DNA from: Armatimonadota bacterium
GTDB taxonomy: Bacteria > Armatimonadota > Armatimonadia > Armatimonadales > Armatimonadaceae
Reading direction: 5' to 3'
Length of the DNA: 17,173 bases
Assembly: GCA_014381035.1 (NCBI GenBank)
Contig: JACMIS010000142.1
Location: 1-17,173 of the forward strand
In this document: positions 7,528 through 15,957 of the stretch, in pieces
How positions within the stretch are numbered: the first letter of the stretch is position 1
Layout of the letters: every line of letters starts with the position of its first letter
The notes under the pieces: generated by a model
The model's database searches: none
What the model was told of the DNA's origin: nothing
The model's input: only the letters and a program-made list of their open reading frames with translations
Position numbers and translations under genes: made by a program

Positions 7528-8826
7528 ATGGTTTCTGCCAAAATTGATTACATGAGCACCCCGCCCCGCCCTAAAAGAGTATTCCCGAACCGTGCCAGTG
7601 TTTTGCGTGGACTCGTCCTCGTGGCGTTTCTATGCTTCGTTTACACTGTTTTCCGCTTTGCGAACCCCGACGCGCCGTACTTTTATGACTATCAGTTTCG
7701 TGTCGCCAAAGCGATCCTGCATCACGGGGAACTCGGTCTTCGCGAAGATGTTTCCTGGCTGAATGAACTGGTGCCGTTCGAGAACCGTTTTTATACCGTT
7801 TTCCCGCTCGGTAGCGTCGTCTGCCATATGCCACTGGTCGCGTTGCAGGACATGCGCAAAAACGAGGATTGCCCGACCGTGGTCACAACCGCCGTGCTCG
7901 CGATGTTCATCGCCTGGTTCGCGACGCTGTTATCGCGCCGCTACGGGGATTCCCTTCCGCGCCGCGCTTTGTTCGTGGTCTGGCTGGTGTTCGGCTCGTG
8001 GGCATTTGTCAACATGACGATGGCGAACGGCTGGCAAATCGCGATGACGTTGTCGCTGTTCGGACAACTCGGCGCGATGGTGCTGATTCTTCATGACCGT
8101 AGCCCGCTTCTTGCCGGGGTGCTTTTCGCTATCGCTTACGGTAATCGCACCGAAATCATCCTGACCGCGCCGTTATATATGTACCTGATGGTGCGCTACG
8201 ACCCGTTCCGAAATAGAAACGAGGGCGAACCGGGCGAACCCTTCTTACGACGGGTACGACGCCAGTTCGGGGATCTCCTGCTCTTTTGCGTATTCCCCAC
8301 AGTACTCGGGTTGGCGACGCTCTGGTACAACAACGCCCGGTTCCATAATCCGCTCGATTTCGGTTATGCGCGCATCACATACCAGCATCTGGAGTACTGG
8401 TATAAGTACGGTTTCTGGTCATTGCAGGCGATCCCGCTCAATATTCGTGCCATCCTGTTTTCGTCGTCGTGGGATGTCGTCCGTGACTTCCCGTATGTCA
8501 AACCGGCTCTCAAGGGAGGTTCGATAATTTCTGCCTCTCCCTTTTTACTGCTTCTTATTCGTCCGGGGTCGCGGGATATAGTGCTTCGACGTGTCTCCTG
8601 GACGGCGGTGATACTGCTCACGGTTGCCCTTATACTGCACGCTGATCCCGGCGGCAACCAGTTCAGTTATCGCTACGAGATCGTGTCGCTCCCGTGGATC
8701 TGGCTTCTGTTGCTCGACCGACGCGGCGGGCGCGTGTCGCTCTGGGAATGGGGACTACTCGCGCTCGGCATCATCTCGAACGCCTGGGCGACCTATACCT
8801 ACTTCTGGACGCACTACGTTTGGTAG
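7528..8826 (+). CDS. polytopic membrane protein, GT-C / glycosyltransferase-39-like
   Basis: A 432-residue integral membrane protein with about nine to eleven hydrophobic segments (around residues 27-43, 115-135, 146-163, 169-188, 193-222, 248-266, 332-345, 357-371, 386-397 and 405-425). The order of features resembles GT-C-fold sugar transferases. There is a first extracytoplasmic loop with acidic and Tyr residues (FENRFYTVFPLG, 84-95), the motif LWYNNARFHNPLDFGY (265-280), like the 'YN-x-x-FGNPL-x-x-GY' pattern of ArnT/PMT-like proteins, and a late FSYRYEIVSLPW block (379-390). It would use a lipid-linked sugar on the cytoplasmic membrane, but donor and acceptor are unknown. The true start may be 7528 or the ATG at 7552; neither has a strong ribosome binding site. 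It converges on the phosphatase gene with 37 bp between them. Membrane topology is firm; GT-C identity is moderate. Confidence 0.75.
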   Translation: MVSAKIDYMSTPPRPKRVFPNRASVLRGLVLVAFLCFVYTVFRFANPDAPYFYDYQFRVAKAILHHGELGLREDVSWLNELVPFENRFYTVFPLGSVVCHMPLVALQDMRKNEDCPTVVTTAVLAMFIAWFATLLSRRYGDSLPRRALFVVWLVFGSWAFVNMTMANGWQIAMTLSLFGQLGAMVLILHDRSPLLAGVLFAIAYGNRTEIILTAPLYMYLMVRYDPFRNRNEGEPGEPFLRRVRRQFGDLLLFCVFPTVLGLATLWYNNARFHNPLDFGYARITYQHLEYWYKYGFWSLQAIPLNIRAILFSSSWDVVRDFPYVKPALKGGSIISASPFLLLLIRPGSRDIVLRRVSWTAVILLTVALILHADPGGNQFSYRYEIVSLPWIWLLLLDRRGGRVSLWEWGLLALGIISNAWATYTYFWTHYVW

Positions 8827-8830
8827 AAAG

Positions 8831-8858
8831 TTGATCGGGAGTGCGGCTTCCGTGATCA
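8831..8858. terminator. weak bidirectional hairpin between convergent genes
   Basis: TGATC+GGGAG (8832-8841) pairs with CTTCC...GATCA (8847-8858), with a 5-nt loop and a 2-nt bulge. It fills the 37-bp gap between the stops of the convergent membrane-protein and phosphatase genes. No T-run is present, so termination strength is unknown. Confidence 0.3.
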
Positions 8859-8863
8859 CCTGC

Positions 8864-10465
8864 TCAAGAATCGTTTGTGGAGCGCCAGCGAGCCAGTACC
8901 ATGGAAACATCGTCGCGGAGTGCGCTTTGCCCGCCGCCGTAGTTGCGCACGCTGTTGAGGACCGCGCCCTTGACTTCCTCCAAGGGACGGTGCGATGATA
9001 GCGCGTGGTGCGTCAGGCGTGCGACGCCTTTCGTGCCTAAAAAAGAGTCCGTCCAGGCGTCACGTACCTCGGTCAAGCCATCCGTCGTCATCAAGAGGCA
9101 GTCACCTGTTCCCATCGAGATGATCTGCCGCTCGTAGTCTTCCTCGGGTAGCGTCCCTATCATCAGTCCGCCGCAGGTGACTTCCTGCGTGTTCGTCGCC
9201 CCGGTTTCCGGATCACGGTGCAGGATCATGGGAGCCTCCGCGCCGGCAACGGCGGCGCGAATGTAGTGGGTGCGGGTGTTGGCAACGACCACGGCAATAG
9301 GCACCAGCGGCGGATTTTGCCCGCGTTCCTCTTTGTAGGATTCCCACATCAGCCGGTTTAACAGGCGCAACGCAATCGCCGGATCACGGTATTGTCGCAG
9401 AAGCGTTCGTAACGAAAACTTGATCTCCGCTGTAGCGACCGCCGCTCTTAATCCCTTCCCCATCACATCGCCAACAATTAACGCGACCTCCTCGCCACTG
9501 ATCGGGAAGGCGTCGCAGAAGTCGCCTCCTACTTTCGCTTCCTCACTCGCCGGCTCATACAGAAGTGCGGTTTCCAAGCCGGGATAATTGGTCCCGCCCG
9601 GTAGCGGCAACAAGACCCGTTGCAAAGTTTCCGCGATCCGGCTTTGCTGGTACAGCAAGGCTTCTCGCGTGGATTCCAGTTCCTTGCGCTCGGTAATATC
9701 CGTGTGCGCCCCGGTCACACGCCACGCCGTATTGTCATCCCGGCGGAGTGCGCTCGCCGTGGAGCGAATCCATCGGTAGTCCCCCCCCGCATGTCGTATC
9801 CGGAACTCGATGGTGTACTCTGCCCGGTCCCCGACGATAAACGCCGCATAGGCGTCCGCGACCGGGTTCTGGTCATCGGGGTGGACCGCATCCAGCCAGT
9901 TTTCCGGCGAATATAAGGCGTCCACATCGGTGTTGCCCACCGGTCTGCCGAGCATCTGTGCCCAGCGCGGCGAAACATACGCCTCCCCCGTCTCCAAGTC
10001 CCAGTCCCAGACCGCTTGCCCCGTAGCGGCAAGAGCGCGTTCCAGACGGTCGCGTTCTTCGCGCAAACGAATCTCGCTGCGTTCCGCTTCGCGTAGCAGC
10101 ACATAGAACTGTTTCGGCGCGTTTCGATCCGCGACAAAGCTGGTGTCGGTGCCCGGAGAGTATCCCCCCTGTATTTCCAGACAGCGTTCCGGGAGCGATA
10201 AGAGCAATGGCTCCTTTGCGGCGCGGGAGCGCGATTCGAGGGCGGTCGTCAGATTGCCAAGATAGGGAGGCTCATCCGTGTCGTTCGTGCTCCCGAGAAA
10301 AACACGGGCTTGTGGGGAAAGATAGACACAGGCCCACGTATCGCGCACTACCTCGAACGCCGCGATGCCCTGTTCACTGCTATGATGCAGGAGGAACGTG
10401 GCAAGTTCCGTTGTCTGCTGAGCAGACAACGAAGGCAGGTTTGGCGATGACGGTAAAAGAGACAT
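8864..10465 (-). CDS. PAS-domain PP2C-type serine phosphatase (SpoIIE/RsbU family)
   Basis: A 533-residue soluble signalling protein. An N-terminal sensory region (about 20-125) is followed by a short helix rich in Arg/Glu (125-143). Next come a PAS/PAC module (about 144-262, with GQAVWDWDLETG, HPDD at 195-198 and the closing TGAHTDITERK), a signalling helix AETLQRVLLPLP (278-289), and a SpoIIE-type PP2C phosphatase domain (about 295-526). Metal-binding motifs are intact: GGDFCD (313-318), VGDVMGKG (331-338), TTDGLTE (460-466) and RDDVSMV (517-523). Such proteins dephosphorylate anti-sigma-factor antagonists in partner-switching pathways controlling stress sigma factors or similar outputs. 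No STAS antagonist or HATPase anti-sigma kinase lies nearby, so its partner is elsewhere. No ribosome binding site is visible; a promoter candidate lies almost on the start codon. It diverges from clpP. Confidence 0.93.
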   Translation of the reverse strand: MSLLPSSPNLPSLSAQQTTELATFLLHHSSEQGIAAFEVVRDTWACVYLSPQARVFLGSTNDTDEPPYLGNLTTALESRSRAAKEPLLLSLPERCLEIQGGYSPGTDTSFVADRNAPKQFYVLLREAERSEIRLREERDRLERALAATGQAVWDWDLETGEAYVSPRWAQMLGRPVGNTDVDALYSPENWLDAVHPDDQNPVADAYAAFIVGDRAEYTIEFRIRHAGGDYRWIRSTASALRRDDNTAWRVTGAHTDITERKELESTREALLYQQSRIAETLQRVLLPLPGGTNYPGLETALLYEPASEEAKVGGDFCDAFPISGEEVALIVGDVMGKGLRAAVATAEIKFSLRTLLRQYRDPAIALRLLNRLMWESYKEERGQNPPLVPIAVVVANTRTHYIRAAVAGAEAPMILHRDPETGATNTQEVTCGGLMIGTLPEEDYERQIISMGTGDCLLMTTDGLTEVRDAWTDSFLGTKGVARLTHHALSSHRPLEEVKGAVLNSVRNYGGGQSALRDDVSMVLARWRSTNDS

Positions 10466-10478
10466 GACTGAAAAGAAC

Positions 10479-10507
10479 GTTCTAATCGTTCACTATGATG
10501 TTGTAAA
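10479..10507 (-). promoter_or_regulatory. promoter candidate giving a near-leaderless phosphatase mRNA
   Basis: On the minus strand TTTACA (10502-10507) and TAGAAC (10479-10484) are spaced by 17 bp, matching consensus at five and four of six positions. The ATG begins only 13 nt beyond the -10, leaving about 5-7 nt of leader. This fits the absence of any Shine-Dalgarno sequence before this gene. Confidence 0.42.
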
Positions 10508-10520
10508 AGCTTTTTACGTT

Positions 10521-10549
10521 CGGGCGCGAGGAAAAGTTCGTTGCGCCCG
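10521..10549. other. hairpin in the phosphatase-clpP divergent region
   Basis: CGGGCGC (10521-10527) is complementary to GCGCCCG (10543-10549), with a 15-nt loop. Beside it lies a near-palindrome GTAAAAGCTTTTTAC (10503-10517). Together they could form an operator or an insulating structure between the two divergent genes. They fall upstream of both predicted transcripts, so a DNA-level role is more likely than an RNA one. Confidence 0.3.
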
Positions 10550-10661
10550 TGCGCAACCGACCTCATGACAGGATAGATTCGTGTATATCCATACTACTCT
10601 CTTGCTATATTCTGCTCCAGTAGTCACTCGGTTGTGATGGGCTTCCCTGTAAAAACCCGGC

Positions 10662-10667
10662 TATAAT
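10662..10667 (+). promoter_or_regulatory. consensus -10 box facing clpP
   Basis: A perfect TATAAT stands in the divergent region facing clpP. The hexamer 17 bp upstream (GGGCTT) does not match a -35 box, so recognition may rely on an activator or an alternative sigma factor, or the match may be chance. The leader would be about 145 nt. Confidence 0.35.
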
Positions 10668-10820
10668 GTACTGCTTTAAGAAAACCGATTGCGGGTGCTA
10701 CGATGTAACGACAAACACTATCACACGGGTATTATCAGAAAAAGATAGCAGGATACGTGCCGCCTGCGTGGATTCTTTTCCCACTCGTTGTTCCACAACC
10801 GGACGAAAACAAAACAAATT

Positions 10821-11408
10821 ATGAGTCTAATTCCTTATGTCGTCGAACAGGATGCCCGCGGGGAGCGTTCCTATGATATTTACTCGCGTCTCCTGAAAGA
10901 CCGAATCGTGTTTCTGGGAACACCGGTGAACGATCAGATTGCCAACCTTATCATCGCCGAACTGCTGTTTCTGGAGAAAGATGACCCCGACCGCGATATC
11001 GACCTGTACATCAACTCGCCGGGCGGCTCCGTGTCTGCGGGACTCGCTATCTACGACACGATGCAACTCATCAAGTGCGACGTTTCCACGATCTGTGTCG
11101 GGATGGCAGCCTCGATGGGAGCACTGTTACTCGCAGGCGGCGCGAAGGGCAAGCGGTATTCGCTCCCGCACTCCCGGATCATGATCCACCAGGTTTCCGC
11201 CGGGTTCCAGGGCACTGCGATTGATATCGATATTCAGGCGCGGGAGATCCTGAAGATGAACGAGGAGCTGGCGCGAATCTTGCAGGGTCATACAGGACAA
11301 GAGTTCGAGAGAATCAAGCGCGACATCGACCGGGACTACTTCATGCGTGCCGAAGAAGCGGTCGCCTACGGCTTGATAGACACCGTGATCGAACGCGACA
11401 AACGTTAG
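10821..11408 (+). CDS. clpP: ATP-dependent Clp protease proteolytic subunit ClpP
   Basis: A 195-residue serine protease subunit that assembles as two stacked heptamers and degrades proteins unfolded by ClpX or ClpA/C. The catalytic triad is visible: S98 in [15 protein letters not shown]123 in SRIMIHQ and D172 in DIDRDYF. The substrate-groove block [18 protein letters not shown] (64-81) is intact. The N-terminus [10 protein letters not shown] is characteristic of the family, which is why the ATG at 10821 is chosen over a TTG in frame at 10788. No clear ribosome binding site precedes it. clpX follows on the same strand after 187 bp, most of it an inverted-repeat element, so the two are probably still co-transcribed and make ClpXP. 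Confidence 0.97.
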   Translation: MSLIPYVVEQDARGERSYDIYSRLLKDRIVFLGTPVNDQIANLIIAELLFLEKDDPDRDIDLYINSPGGSVSAGLAIYDTMQLIKCDVSTICVGMAASMGALLLAGGAKGKRYSLPHSRIMIHQVSAGFQGTAIDIDIQAREILKMNEELARILQGHTGQEFERIKRDIDRDYFMRAEEAVAYGLIDTVIERDKR

Positions 11409-11409
11409 G

Positions 11410-11577
11410 GGATTTCAACCACAACGGGCACAGAGATTTCAAGGTAAAGATTTTAAGGTTTTGCGCTTCACTGACTATCGAGGTGGCTGAACTGAATCGG
11501 CAATTGGCGAAAATGTTCTGGGGTAACTTTCGCGCCACCAACCTTGAAAATCTTTGTGTCCGTTGTGGTTGAAATCC
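11410..11577. repeat. 168-bp near-perfect inverted-repeat element (MITE/REP-like) between clpP and clpX
   Basis: The left arm 11410-11445 (starting GGATTTCAACCACAACGG) and right arm 11541-11577 (ending CCGTTGTGGTTGAAATCC) are reverse complements over about 36 bp. The outer 18 bp match perfectly, then come two substitutions and one single-base gap. A nested inverted repeat lies inside: GGTGGC at 11482-11487 against GCCACC at 11534-11539. It begins 2 bp after the clpP stop and ends a few bases before the clpX ribosome binding site. The arm sequence resembles the 'AACCACAGAGGCACAGAG'-type dispersed repeats seen in many environmental bacterial genomes. It encodes no protein and shows no obvious target-site duplication. 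Confidence 0.8.
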
Positions 11578-11595
11578 AAAAGCAGGGAACAAGTT

Positions 11596-12879
11596 ATGAG
11601 CCGATGGGGATATGACCGTAACGATAGCCGGTGCGTGCTTTGCGGCAAGAACCGGGAGCAGGTGCGCAAGCTTATCCTCGGCGTGCATGGCGGCGTTTGC
11701 CTCGACTGCGTGGACCTGTGTAACGACATCATTCGCACCGAGGAGAAGAGTGGCGAGTGGCAGAGTGAGATCGCGCAGGTACCCCGTCCCCGCGAGATTC
11801 ACCGGATTCTGGATCAGTACGTGGTCGGGCAGGACGCGGCGAAGCGAGTCCTTTCCGTCGCGGTCTACAATCACTTTAAACGGCTTCATGCGCCGCAAAC
11901 CGAGATCGAACTGCAAAAGTCGAATATTCTGCTCGTCGGTCCGACCGGTAGCGGTAAAACCCTGCTCGCGCAAACGCTCGCCCGTATCCTGAACGTTCCT
12001 TTCGCCATCGCCGACGCGACCAGTCTCACCGAGGCGGGATATGTCGGCGAGGATGTCGAAAGCATCCTTTTGCGCCTGATCCAGGTCGCGGACAACGGCG
12101 ACGCGTTTCCGGGCGTGCTCAAGAACGCCCAACGCGGCATCATCTACATTGACGAGATTGACAAGATCGCTCGTAAAAACGACTCGCCTTCCCTCACCCG
12201 TGATGTTTCGGGCGAAGGGGTTCAGCAAGCGTTGCTCAAAATCATCGAAGGTACGGTCGCGCATGTCCCGCCGCAAGGGGGGCGCAAACACCCGCACGGC
12301 GAAACGATCCCGTTCGACACGTCGAACGTTCTGTTTATTTGCGGCGGCGCGTTCGGCGGACTGACCGAGATCATTGAGAAGCGAATCGGCAAACAGGGGA
12401 TCGGTTTCCGGGCGAAAGTGGAAAGTCGTCTGAATAGTGAGAACCGCGCCGAACGTTCCGCGACGGCATTGGAACAGCTTACTGCCGAAGATTTAAGCAA
12501 GTTCGGCTTGATACCAGAGTTCGTCGGGCGACTCCCGGTCATCGCGACACTGGACGCACTGGATGAGGACGCATTGATCCGCATTCTGACCGAACCGAAG
12601 AACGCCCTCGTCAAACAGTTCCGCAAGTATCTGGAGATGGACGGCATCACGCTTCAGTTCACGGACGATGCCCTGGTTGCGATTGCGAAGGAAGCGTTGC
12701 GCCGTGGTGCCGGTGCCCGCGCCTTGCGGGCGATTTTAGAGGAATTGCTTCTGGACCTAATGTACGATGCCCCGTCGGAGCGTTGGGACGAGTGCGTGAT
12801 CACGGCGGCGATGGTCACAGAACGCTCGGCGATAGAAGGCGTCGCAACAGCCACCCCCGAATTGCGGCTTGCGGCGTAA
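11596..12879 (+). CDS. clpX: ATP-dependent Clp protease ATP-binding subunit ClpX
   Basis: A 427-residue AAA+ unfoldase that recognises tagged or damaged proteins and threads them into ClpP. Domains in order: an N-terminal C4 zinc-binding domain (C13, C16, C35, C38), Walker A GPTGSGKT (115-122), pore-1 loop GYVGED (148-153), Walker B IIYIDEID (182-189), RKH loop R230-K231-H232, the ClpP-docking IGF loop (I269-G270-F271), and sensor 2 GAGARALR (371-378). All key parts are present. An in-frame start 42 bp upstream falls inside the inverted-repeat element; the ATG at 11596, with AGGGA at 11584-11588, is the proper start. The zinc-domain sequence is more divergent than usual ([20 protein letters not shown]). 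It is flanked by inverted-repeat elements on both sides. Confidence 0.97.
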   Translation: MSRWGYDRNDSRCVLCGKNREQVRKLILGVHGGVCLDCVDLCNDIIRTEEKSGEWQSEIAQVPRPREIHRILDQYVVGQDAAKRVLSVAVYNHFKRLHAPQTEIELQKSNILLVGPTGSGKTLLAQTLARILNVPFAIADATSLTEAGYVGEDVESILLRLIQVADNGDAFPGVLKNAQRGIIYIDEIDKIARKNDSPSLTRDVSGEGVQQALLKIIEGTVAHVPPQGGRKHPHGETIPFDTSNVLFICGGAFGGLTEIIEKRIGKQGIGFRAKVESRLNSENRAERSATALEQLTAEDLSKFGLIPEFVGRLPVIATLDALDEDALIRILTEPKNALVKQFRKYLEMDGITLQFTDDALVAIAKEALRRGAGARALRAILEELLLDLMYDAPSERWDECVITAAMVTERSAIEGVATATPELRLAA

Positions 12880-12883
12880 CGAG

Positions 12884-12976
12884 TTTTTTGGGTGTTAGGT
12901 GTCGGGGGCGTGCTCGCATGCAGGTCCGTTACCGGCGGCGAAACGACAAGCGGTCCTAACACCCAACACCCAAAAA
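12884..12976. repeat. inverted repeat between convergent genes, probable bidirectional terminator
   Basis: The left arm TTTTTTGGGTGTTAGGTGT (12884-12902) and right arm CCTAACACCCAACACCCAAAAA (12955-12976) are complementary over about 20 bp with a few mismatches, around a GC-rich 50-bp interior. The stem ends in A/T runs on both strands, so each direction sees a stem followed by T. It starts 5 bp after the clpX stop and ends next to the stop codon of the minus-strand gene at 12978. The GGTGTTGGGTGTT pattern suggests a dispersed repeat rather than a simple terminator. Confidence 0.68.
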
Positions 12977-12977
12977 C

Positions 12978-13877
12978 CTACTCCCCGCTTCCTTCCGCAA
13001 TATTGCCGCTTTTTACGGCGGATTCGAGTGTGCCCAGGAGTTGCCCCGCTTTTTGCCGGTGCGTGTTTGCACGTGCCTGAATCTGGCTTCGTTTCTGCGG
13101 GTCAGATTGGACGAGCGCGGTGCGTGCCGTTTGCAGATAGGTTTGCATCTCGCGGCGCAGTCCCATGCTGGTTTCCTGAAGCGCGAGAGGGTAGCGGGCG
13201 GGTTGTGTCGCGAGTGCCACTGTCGCCGCGATCCCCTCGATCTGTGTATCAATCGAGTTCCATTCTTTGGCGGAAAGCGGACGGGGCGCGTCTGCTTCCA
13301 TAGTGTTCGCGGTGGTGTTCTCCGCGTTCAAACGCTCCACCACTTTGAAGGTACCTGCCGTCGCGAACCATTTCTGCGAAACCTCGCCGGACGCATCATA
13401 TGCGGCGCGGCAATCGGCGAGCAAACCGGTGACACGCTCACGCTCCGTGTCAGATGCGAAAATCACCCGCCGCCCGGTTGACGGGGCGACCGGAACGGGG
13501 AGGGGCATACTGACGGGAGCCTGTACCACGGGTTGCGGCGCGGAGCGGGGCGCGACGGGGGACAGATTCCCCCTTCCCGCCGGAGCACCGGGACCCGTGT
13601 ACGCGGTAACGGACTCGTCATCGAGATATTGCTTTCCCGTAAACCCTTTCTTTTCCGTGTCGGTTTGAATGCCATCGTAAGCAAGGCGGAAGCACAGTAG
13701 CACCAGTGCGACCAGTAAGACGCCGCCAAGTGCCAGCGCGAACCGGTTCATCGTGTCTACCGGATAGCGTCCGGCTTCGGTGCCACCCAGACCGGTCTGG
13801 TTTGACCACGCCACGGTTGCTTCATCGCCACGAATCGCCGCGCCGTAATCGCCGCTTTTTTCTTGTTGTTCGATCAT
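12978..13877 (-). CDS. single-pass membrane protein of unknown function
   Basis: A 299-residue protein I do not recognise. Residues 1-43 are polar, 45-65 are a clear transmembrane segment (FALALGGVLLVALVLLCFRLA), 95-135 are rich in Pro/Ala/Gly/Val (a wall- or periplasm-spanning linker), and 138-299 are charged and Gln/Ala-rich, predicted mainly helical. There is no signal-peptidase site, so it is likely anchored with the helical C-terminal part outside. The start ATG at 13875-13877 has no ribosome binding site; a TATATA run about 11 nt upstream hints at another near-leaderless transcript, but this is weak. The gene converges on clpX and diverges from mdh. The layout is that of a bitopic envelope protein; no enzyme motif is seen. 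Confidence 0.72.
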   Translation of the reverse strand: MIEQQEKSGDYGAAIRGDEATVAWSNQTGLGGTEAGRYPVDTMNRFALALGGVLLVALVLLCFRLAYDGIQTDTEKKGFTGKQYLDDESVTAYTGPGAPAGRGNLSPVAPRSAPQPVVQAPVSMPLPVPVAPSTGRRVIFASDTERERVTGLLADCRAAYDASGEVSQKWFATAGTFKVVERLNAENTTANTMEADAPRPLSAKEWNSIDTQIEGIAATVALATQPARYPLALQETSMGLRREMQTYLQTARTALVQSDPQKRSQIQARANTHRQKAGQLLGTLESAVKSGNIAEGSGE

Positions 13878-15149
<1,272 letters not shown>

Positions 15150-15164
15150 GCAGATCGCTTGTTT

Positions 15165-15188
15165 GGGGCGGGCGATGTCGCCCGCCCC
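15165..15188 (+). terminator. 11-bp perfect GC-rich hairpin after mdh
   Basis: GGGGCGGGCGA (15165-15175) and TCGCCCGCCCC (15178-15188) form a perfect inverted repeat starting 16 bp after the mdh stop. No T-run follows, so it may terminate by stability alone or protect the mdh 3' end while allowing read-through into the next gene, 30 bp further on. Confidence 0.55.
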
Positions 15189-15218
15189 GATTGCGTATGA
15201 GAATGTGGAGGAAGCAAA

Positions 15219-15512
15219 ATGAGTATGTCAACTTATTCCGATGCGGAAGTCGTCTCGCTTGGTAAGGAGCGATACGAAAAAGAGTTGCGCACCCAGGCGG
15301 TCGCCATTCTTGCGGATGGTAGTCAGATGATTTCGTCATACTATCGCGCCGAAGTTTTTTGGGACGGGGCGATGCGCGAGGCTTTCGTCATCAGTGCGGG
15401 AGGCAACATCCTCGTCGGGATGGCGATGATGGAGGGCTACGATCTGCACGTTTCCGTCGGCGAAGGCGGCACAGTGCGCCTGACGAGACAGGAGACGGAC
15501 CTGCCGTCATGA
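15219..15512 (+). CDS. shortened clan-AA aspartyl-protease-like protein without the DTG motif
   Basis: A 97-residue protein with an excellent ribosome binding site (GGAGG at 15207-15211, 7 nt before the ATG). Residues 11-90 resemble the C-terminal two thirds of bacterial retropepsin-like (clan AA) proteins: LADGS (31-35), YYRAEVFWDG (41-50), ILVGMAMMEGYDLHVSV (64-80) and GGTVRL (83-88). These match the family's 'LADGS...V-x-WDG...LLGMALLEGYRL...GG-x-V' layout. The catalytic D-T/S-G motif, normally about 30 residues before LADGS, is absent, and an in-frame stop lies just upstream, so there is no room for it. It is either a truncated, inactive copy or a non-catalytic descendant kept for another use. 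The next gene overlaps its stop. Family call is by pattern memory only. Confidence 0.65.
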   Translation: MSMSTYSDAEVVSLGKERYEKELRTQAVAILADGSQMISSYYRAEVFWDGAMREAFVISAGGNILVGMAMMEGYDLHVSVGEGGTVRLTRQETDLPS

Positions 15513-15934
15513 GCATTGTCATCACGGAAGTCGTGCGGCTCGTCGGCTATGTCAAGGTGTTTTTCCGGCTTCCTTCGGGCAACATCGGTGCGGGTGTCTG
15601 GATGGGTGAATCACCGAGGGTACACTGCGAGTACAGTGTTGAGTACGATGTGCGCGACGCCGTGCGTTGGGGCCGGGAGTTGCGCCCGGCGGAGACGGGG
15701 ACGTCGCCTTCTGTCCGCTTGAACGGCGACACGGTGATCCTGACCGGCGAGTTCGTCCATATGCCCCTGCCCGACGAAACCTTGAACGTGGTCGCATACC
15801 ACGACTCACTTCGTTACGAGGACAACGTCTGCGCGGTGAGACTCACGGTCGAAGGCGAGACGCCGGACCGCATGGAAGCCGCCGAACTGTCTATTCCCTT
15901 CTACCGGCTGGGGATGTGGCCCTACTTCACCTGA
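15509..15934 (+). CDS. conserved-looking protein of unknown function, coupled to the upstream gene
   Basis: A 141-residue protein I do not recognise. The start ATG at 15509 overlaps the TGA of the preceding gene in the sequence ATGA, so the two are almost certainly translationally coupled, with GGAG at 15491-15494 further upstream. The sequence is rich in alternating hydrophobic strands (IVITEVVRLVGYVKVFFRL, LNVVAYHDSLRYEDNVCAVRLTV) with few helices, suggesting an all-beta fold. It ends in an aromatic tail (FYRLGMWPYF). There is no signal peptide, transmembrane segment or catalytic motif. The longer frame that enters from 15359 is not needed. The methyltransferase gene follows after 23 bp. 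Confidence 0.72.
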   Translation: MSIVITEVVRLVGYVKVFFRLPSGNIGAGVWMGESPRVHCEYSVEYDVRDAVRWGRELRPAETGTSPSVRLNGDTVILTGEFVHMPLPDETLNVVAYHDSLRYEDNVCAVRLTVEGETPDRMEAAELSIPFYRLGMWPYFT

Positions 15935-15957
15935 GTCGTTTTTGAAAGTTAAACGCG

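Larger units (their letters stand above)
10466..10820. other. 355-bp divergent regulatory region between the phosphatase gene and clpP
   Basis: No gene is supported here. It holds the phosphatase promoter candidate (10479-10507), a hairpin (10521-10549), and a perfect TATAAT (10662-10667) facing clpP, about 150 bp before its start. I find no CIRCE-type inverted repeat (TTAGCACTC-N9-GAGTGCTAA) or other named heat-shock operator. Confidence 0.45.

Noticed and set aside
10505..10514. AAAAGCTTTT palindrome as a terminator for the phosphatase or clpP
   Set aside because: It lies upstream of both genes, is too short and A/T-rich for a stable stem, and no transcript is expected to end there.
11341..12297. 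318-residue minus-strand frame through clpX and the inverted repeat
   Set aside because: Antisense to clpX. Its tail is a translation of the repeat arm, not a protein family.
12884..12976. Reading the GGGTGTT repeat as a CRISPR or tandem array
   Set aside because: There are only two arms in inverted orientation, with no regular spacers.
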